Part shown: one piece after another, positions 61,823 through 64,000 of the stretch
Layout: each line of letters opens with the position of its first letter
Position numbering within the stretch: the stretch's first letter is position 1
DNA from: Parasedimentitalea maritima
GTDB lineage: Bacteria > Pseudomonadota > Alphaproteobacteria > Rhodobacterales > Rhodobacteraceae
DNA: 64,000 bases
Reading direction: 5' to 3'
Assembly (NCBI RefSeq): GCF_005771405.1
Contig: NZ_VAUA01000009.1
Span: 1-64,000, forward strand
Notes under the pieces: model-generated
Databases searched by the model: none
The model's input: the letters and a program-made list of their open reading frames with translations, nothing else
What the model was told of the DNA's origin: nothing
Position numbers and translations under genes: made by a program

Positions 61823-64000
61823 CTATTCCCGTGACCGCAATTGCCCTGCCGGACGCGCCGCCAGAGGTTGCCAGGCGAACACCAGCCCGGCCAACAGGGT
61901 TGCCAATACACCACCGCTGACAATGGCCAGCGCACTGGGCCAGATCACTTGATAGCTGATCTCGAACACATAGGTGTTCACCGCCCAAGCCCCGGCAATA
62001 CCGGCCGACAGCGCAACGACGCCAGCCCCCGCGCCTAAGATAACGGAGCGGAGCGCGAAACTGGACAGGATGCGTGCACGCGAAGCCCCCAGCGTTTTTA
62101 ACAATGCAGCTTCATAGCGACGCGCTGGCTCGCCTGCGGCAGCGGTTCCCAGCAGAACCAAAAACCCAGTCAACAGCGTTGCCGCCGCGCCGTAAGCCGT
62201 GGCAGAGGCAATCTGCCGCAGAACCTCGGACACACGCTCAATTGCGTCCCGCACCCGGATGCCTGTCACATTGGGCATGTCACGTCCCAGATCCCGCAGG
62301 ATCAGTGCCTCGGCCTGTTCCTCGGCATAAACTGTGGCGATAAAGCTGTGGGGGGCCGCAGCCAGTGCCTGTTCATTCAGGACCAGAACAAAGCCCATTC
62401 CGGCGTTAGAGAAATCGACATCGCGCAGGCTGGTGATTGTCGCCGTGATGTCACGGCCCATAATGTTCATCGTCAGGGTATCCCCCAGCGTCAACCCCAG
62501 CTCCTCGGCCTCTTCTGCAGCAAAGCTGATTTGGGGTGGACCGGAATAATCCTCGGGCCACCATTCGCCAGCTGTCAGTTTGGTTTCCTCGGGCTTTTGG
62601 CCCGCATAGCTGATCCCTCGGTCGCCGCGCACCACCCAGTGATCCCCTGCCACTTCGCGCGCAGGTTGGCCATTGATCTGAGTGACAACACCGCGCAACA
62701 TCGGCGCGCTTTCCATTTTGGAAACCTCCGGATCACCATTGATCCGCTCTGCAAAGGCAGGCATCTGATCCCGTTGGATATCAACAAAGAAATACGATGG
62801 CGCCCGGTCCGGCAAGTTGTCCCCGATGGCGCGGCGCATATTGCCGTCAATCTGGCCAATCGCAGCCAAGACCGTCAGGCCCAGCCCCAGTGACAACACC
62901 ACCGGTGTGGCCCCATCCCGTGCGGTACCAATCGCAGACAGCGCCCAGCGCAACGCCGGGCGACCCCGTGTCAACCGGGTGCTGCGCCGCGCAGCGATGC
63001 CGAGCAAGAGTGCGGCCAACAACAACACGGCCAGTGCAGCGGCCAGCCCAGCCGCCGCCCAAAGCGTCAGTTCAGGCGATCCGCTAAACCAGGCCGCAGC
63101 CCCAACCAGCAACGCCAGCGCCAGTGCAGTGGCAAACAGGTAACGCGCTGCAGGCAGGTGATTGCGGCCACCAAAGGCATCCCGAAACAGCTCGGCCGCG
63201 CGGATGCGTTCAGCACGCGCCAAAGGCCACAGGGTAAAGATAAAGGCGGTCAGCCCGCCGTAAATTGCCGCCTCAACCAGCGCTGATGGGTAGAAAGAGA
63301 AATCAGCGGGGAATGGCAATTGTGCCGCGATCAGCGGCCCAAACAGGACTGGCCCCAAGCCACCAATGACCAGACCAATGGCTATGCCCAGCAGGGCCAG
63401 CGCGCCAATTTGCAGGAAATAGGTCATGAAGATTGTCGAGCGATCCGCCCCAAGGGTGCGCAGCGTCGCGATGGTTGCGGTTTTGGTGGCCAGATAGGCC
63501 CGCACCGCGGCCGATACCCCAACGCCACCCACAGCCAATCCGGACAGACCAACAAGGATTAGAAACGAGCCCAACCGTTCGACAAACCGGGTGATGCCGG
63601 GGGCACCGTTGCGCGCATCGCTCCAACGTAGCCCGCTGTCCGAAAACTGGCTCAATGCGGCTTGTTTGGTGGCGTCCAGATCGGTGTCATCAGGCAGCTC
63701 AAGACGATACTTGGTATCAAACAAGGTGCCGGGGGCCAGCAGTCCTGATGTCTGCAACGCCTGCGTCGCCACAATTGTACGTGGCCCAATGGAGAACCCC
63801 GACGCCGCAGCATCCGGCTCGATCACCAATTCCGCCATCAGTCGGAAATCCTGCGTGCCAAGCTGGAAAATATCACCAACCTGCAGGCCCAGACGGGCCG
63901 ATAGGGCCAGCTGCATGACCGCCCCCGGTACGCCACCTTCCCCGGCCAAGGCCTGTTCCAATGGGATATCTGGCGACAGAACCACCGTTCCGGTCAGCGG
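61823..64000 (-). CDS. FtsX-like ABC transporter permease (partial)
   Basis: A permease of the YbbP/lipoprotein-release-like family. The 720 residues visible include FtsX-like domains with two groups of membrane helices (for example GSFLILVGLSGLAVGGVGVSAAV, LGIAIGLVIGGLGPVLFGPL, ATALALALLVGAAAWF, AAALAVLLLAALLLGI, SATAYGAAATLLTGFLVLLG, SVILGAGAGVVALSAGIAGAW) and a large periplasmic domain between them. Two FtsX helical domains in one chain are seen: residues ~130-260 and ~590-710. The N-terminus lies beyond the window's right edge; the frame is open to 64000. An ATPase gene and a lipase-like partner (YbbA/TesA in enterobacteria) probably lie upstream, outside the window. Confidence 0.85.
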   Translation of the reverse strand, partial: PLTGTVVLSPDIPLEQALAGEGGVPGAVMQLALSARLGLQVGDIFQLGTQDFRLMAELVIEPDAAASGFSIGPRTIVATQALQTSGLLAPGTLFDTKYRLELPDDTDLDATKQAALSQFSDSGLRWSDARNGAPGITRFVERLGSFLILVGLSGLAVGGVGVSAAVRAYLATKTATIATLRTLGADRSTIFMTYFLQIGALALLGIAIGLVIGGLGPVLFGPLIAAQLPFPADFSFYPSALVEAAIYGGLTAFIFTLWPLARAERIRAAELFRDAFGGRNHLPAARYLFATALALALLVGAAAWFSGSPELTLWAAAGLAAALAVLLLAALLLGIAARRSTRLTRGRPALRWALSAIGTARDGATPVVLSLGLGLTVLAAIGQIDGNMRRAIGDNLPDRAPSYFFVDIQRDQMPAFAERINGDPEVSKMESAPMLRGVVTQINGQPAREVAGDHWVVRGDRGISYAGQKPEETKLTAGEWWPEDYSGPPQISFAAEEAEELGLTLGDTLTMNIMGRDITATITSLRDVDFSNAGMGFVLVLNEQALAAAPHSFIATVYAEEQAEALILRDLGRDMPNVTGIRVRDAIERVSEVLRQIASATAYGAAATLLTGFLVLLGTAAAGEPARRYEAALLKTLGASRARILSSFALRSVILGAGAGVVALSAGIAGAWAVNTYVFEISYQVIWPSALAIVSGGVLATLLAGLVFAWQPLAARPAGQLRSRE

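Overview
The window looks like chromosomal DNA of a marine Roseobacter-group alphaproteobacterium (Rhodobacteraceae). Supporting signs are an NDUFS4-like complex I accessory subunit, a class I lysyl-tRNA synthetase, a two-subunit NAD-linked formate dehydrogenase, a DddW-like cupin beside a divergent LysR gene, and typical roseobacter palindromic repeats. No database search was possible; family calls come from reading the protein sequences.

Left core (1-18.5 kb): a flavin reductase, a LysR regulator and a DUF1330 protein share a palindromic control region. The formate dehydrogenase operon fdhB-fdhA follows, with its own LysR gene upstream. A NarL-type response regulator, a FIST-domain protein and a hybrid kinase resemble the NosP/NahK nitric-oxide sensing module. 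Then come a RidA protein, a secreted sensor-like protein paired with a chemotaxis receptor, and a hybrid kinase with a periplasmic CxxCH haem motif.

Island (18.51-33.58 kb): a 19-bp copy of the 3' end of tRNA-Arg(TCT) at 18510-18528 matches the end of the intact tRNA at 33563-33581. The DNA between is gene-poor and accessory: an orphan sugar-phosphate transferase, a secreted lipoprotein, a 576-residue orphan protein, an IS3-family remnant, and at 25009-33544 a Tn7-like transposon with near-identical 23-bp inverted ends. Its TniB and TniA genes point left at one end, its TniQ gene points right at the other, and its right end stops 19 bp from the tRNA. TniA lacks its N-terminal part, and TniQ and one cargo gene each carry a frameshift at a G-run, so the element looks decayed unless these are sequence errors.

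Right core (33.6-64 kb): an acetyltransferase, the complex I subunit, uvrB, several small stress or housekeeping genes, a pair of paralogous secreted proteins, a large beta-helix protein, a 167-bp non-coding tandem repeat, an unknown gene, ettA, nadD, two EamA transporters, a Tat-exported D-Ala-D-Ala carboxypeptidase, a frameshifted lipoprotein gene, a pentapeptide-repeat protein, a TerB-like protein, the DddW-like cupin with its LysR regulator, lysK, two methyltransferases, a gamma-glutamylcyclotransferase, an Rrf2/NsrR-like regulator, and an FtsX-like permease that runs off the end.
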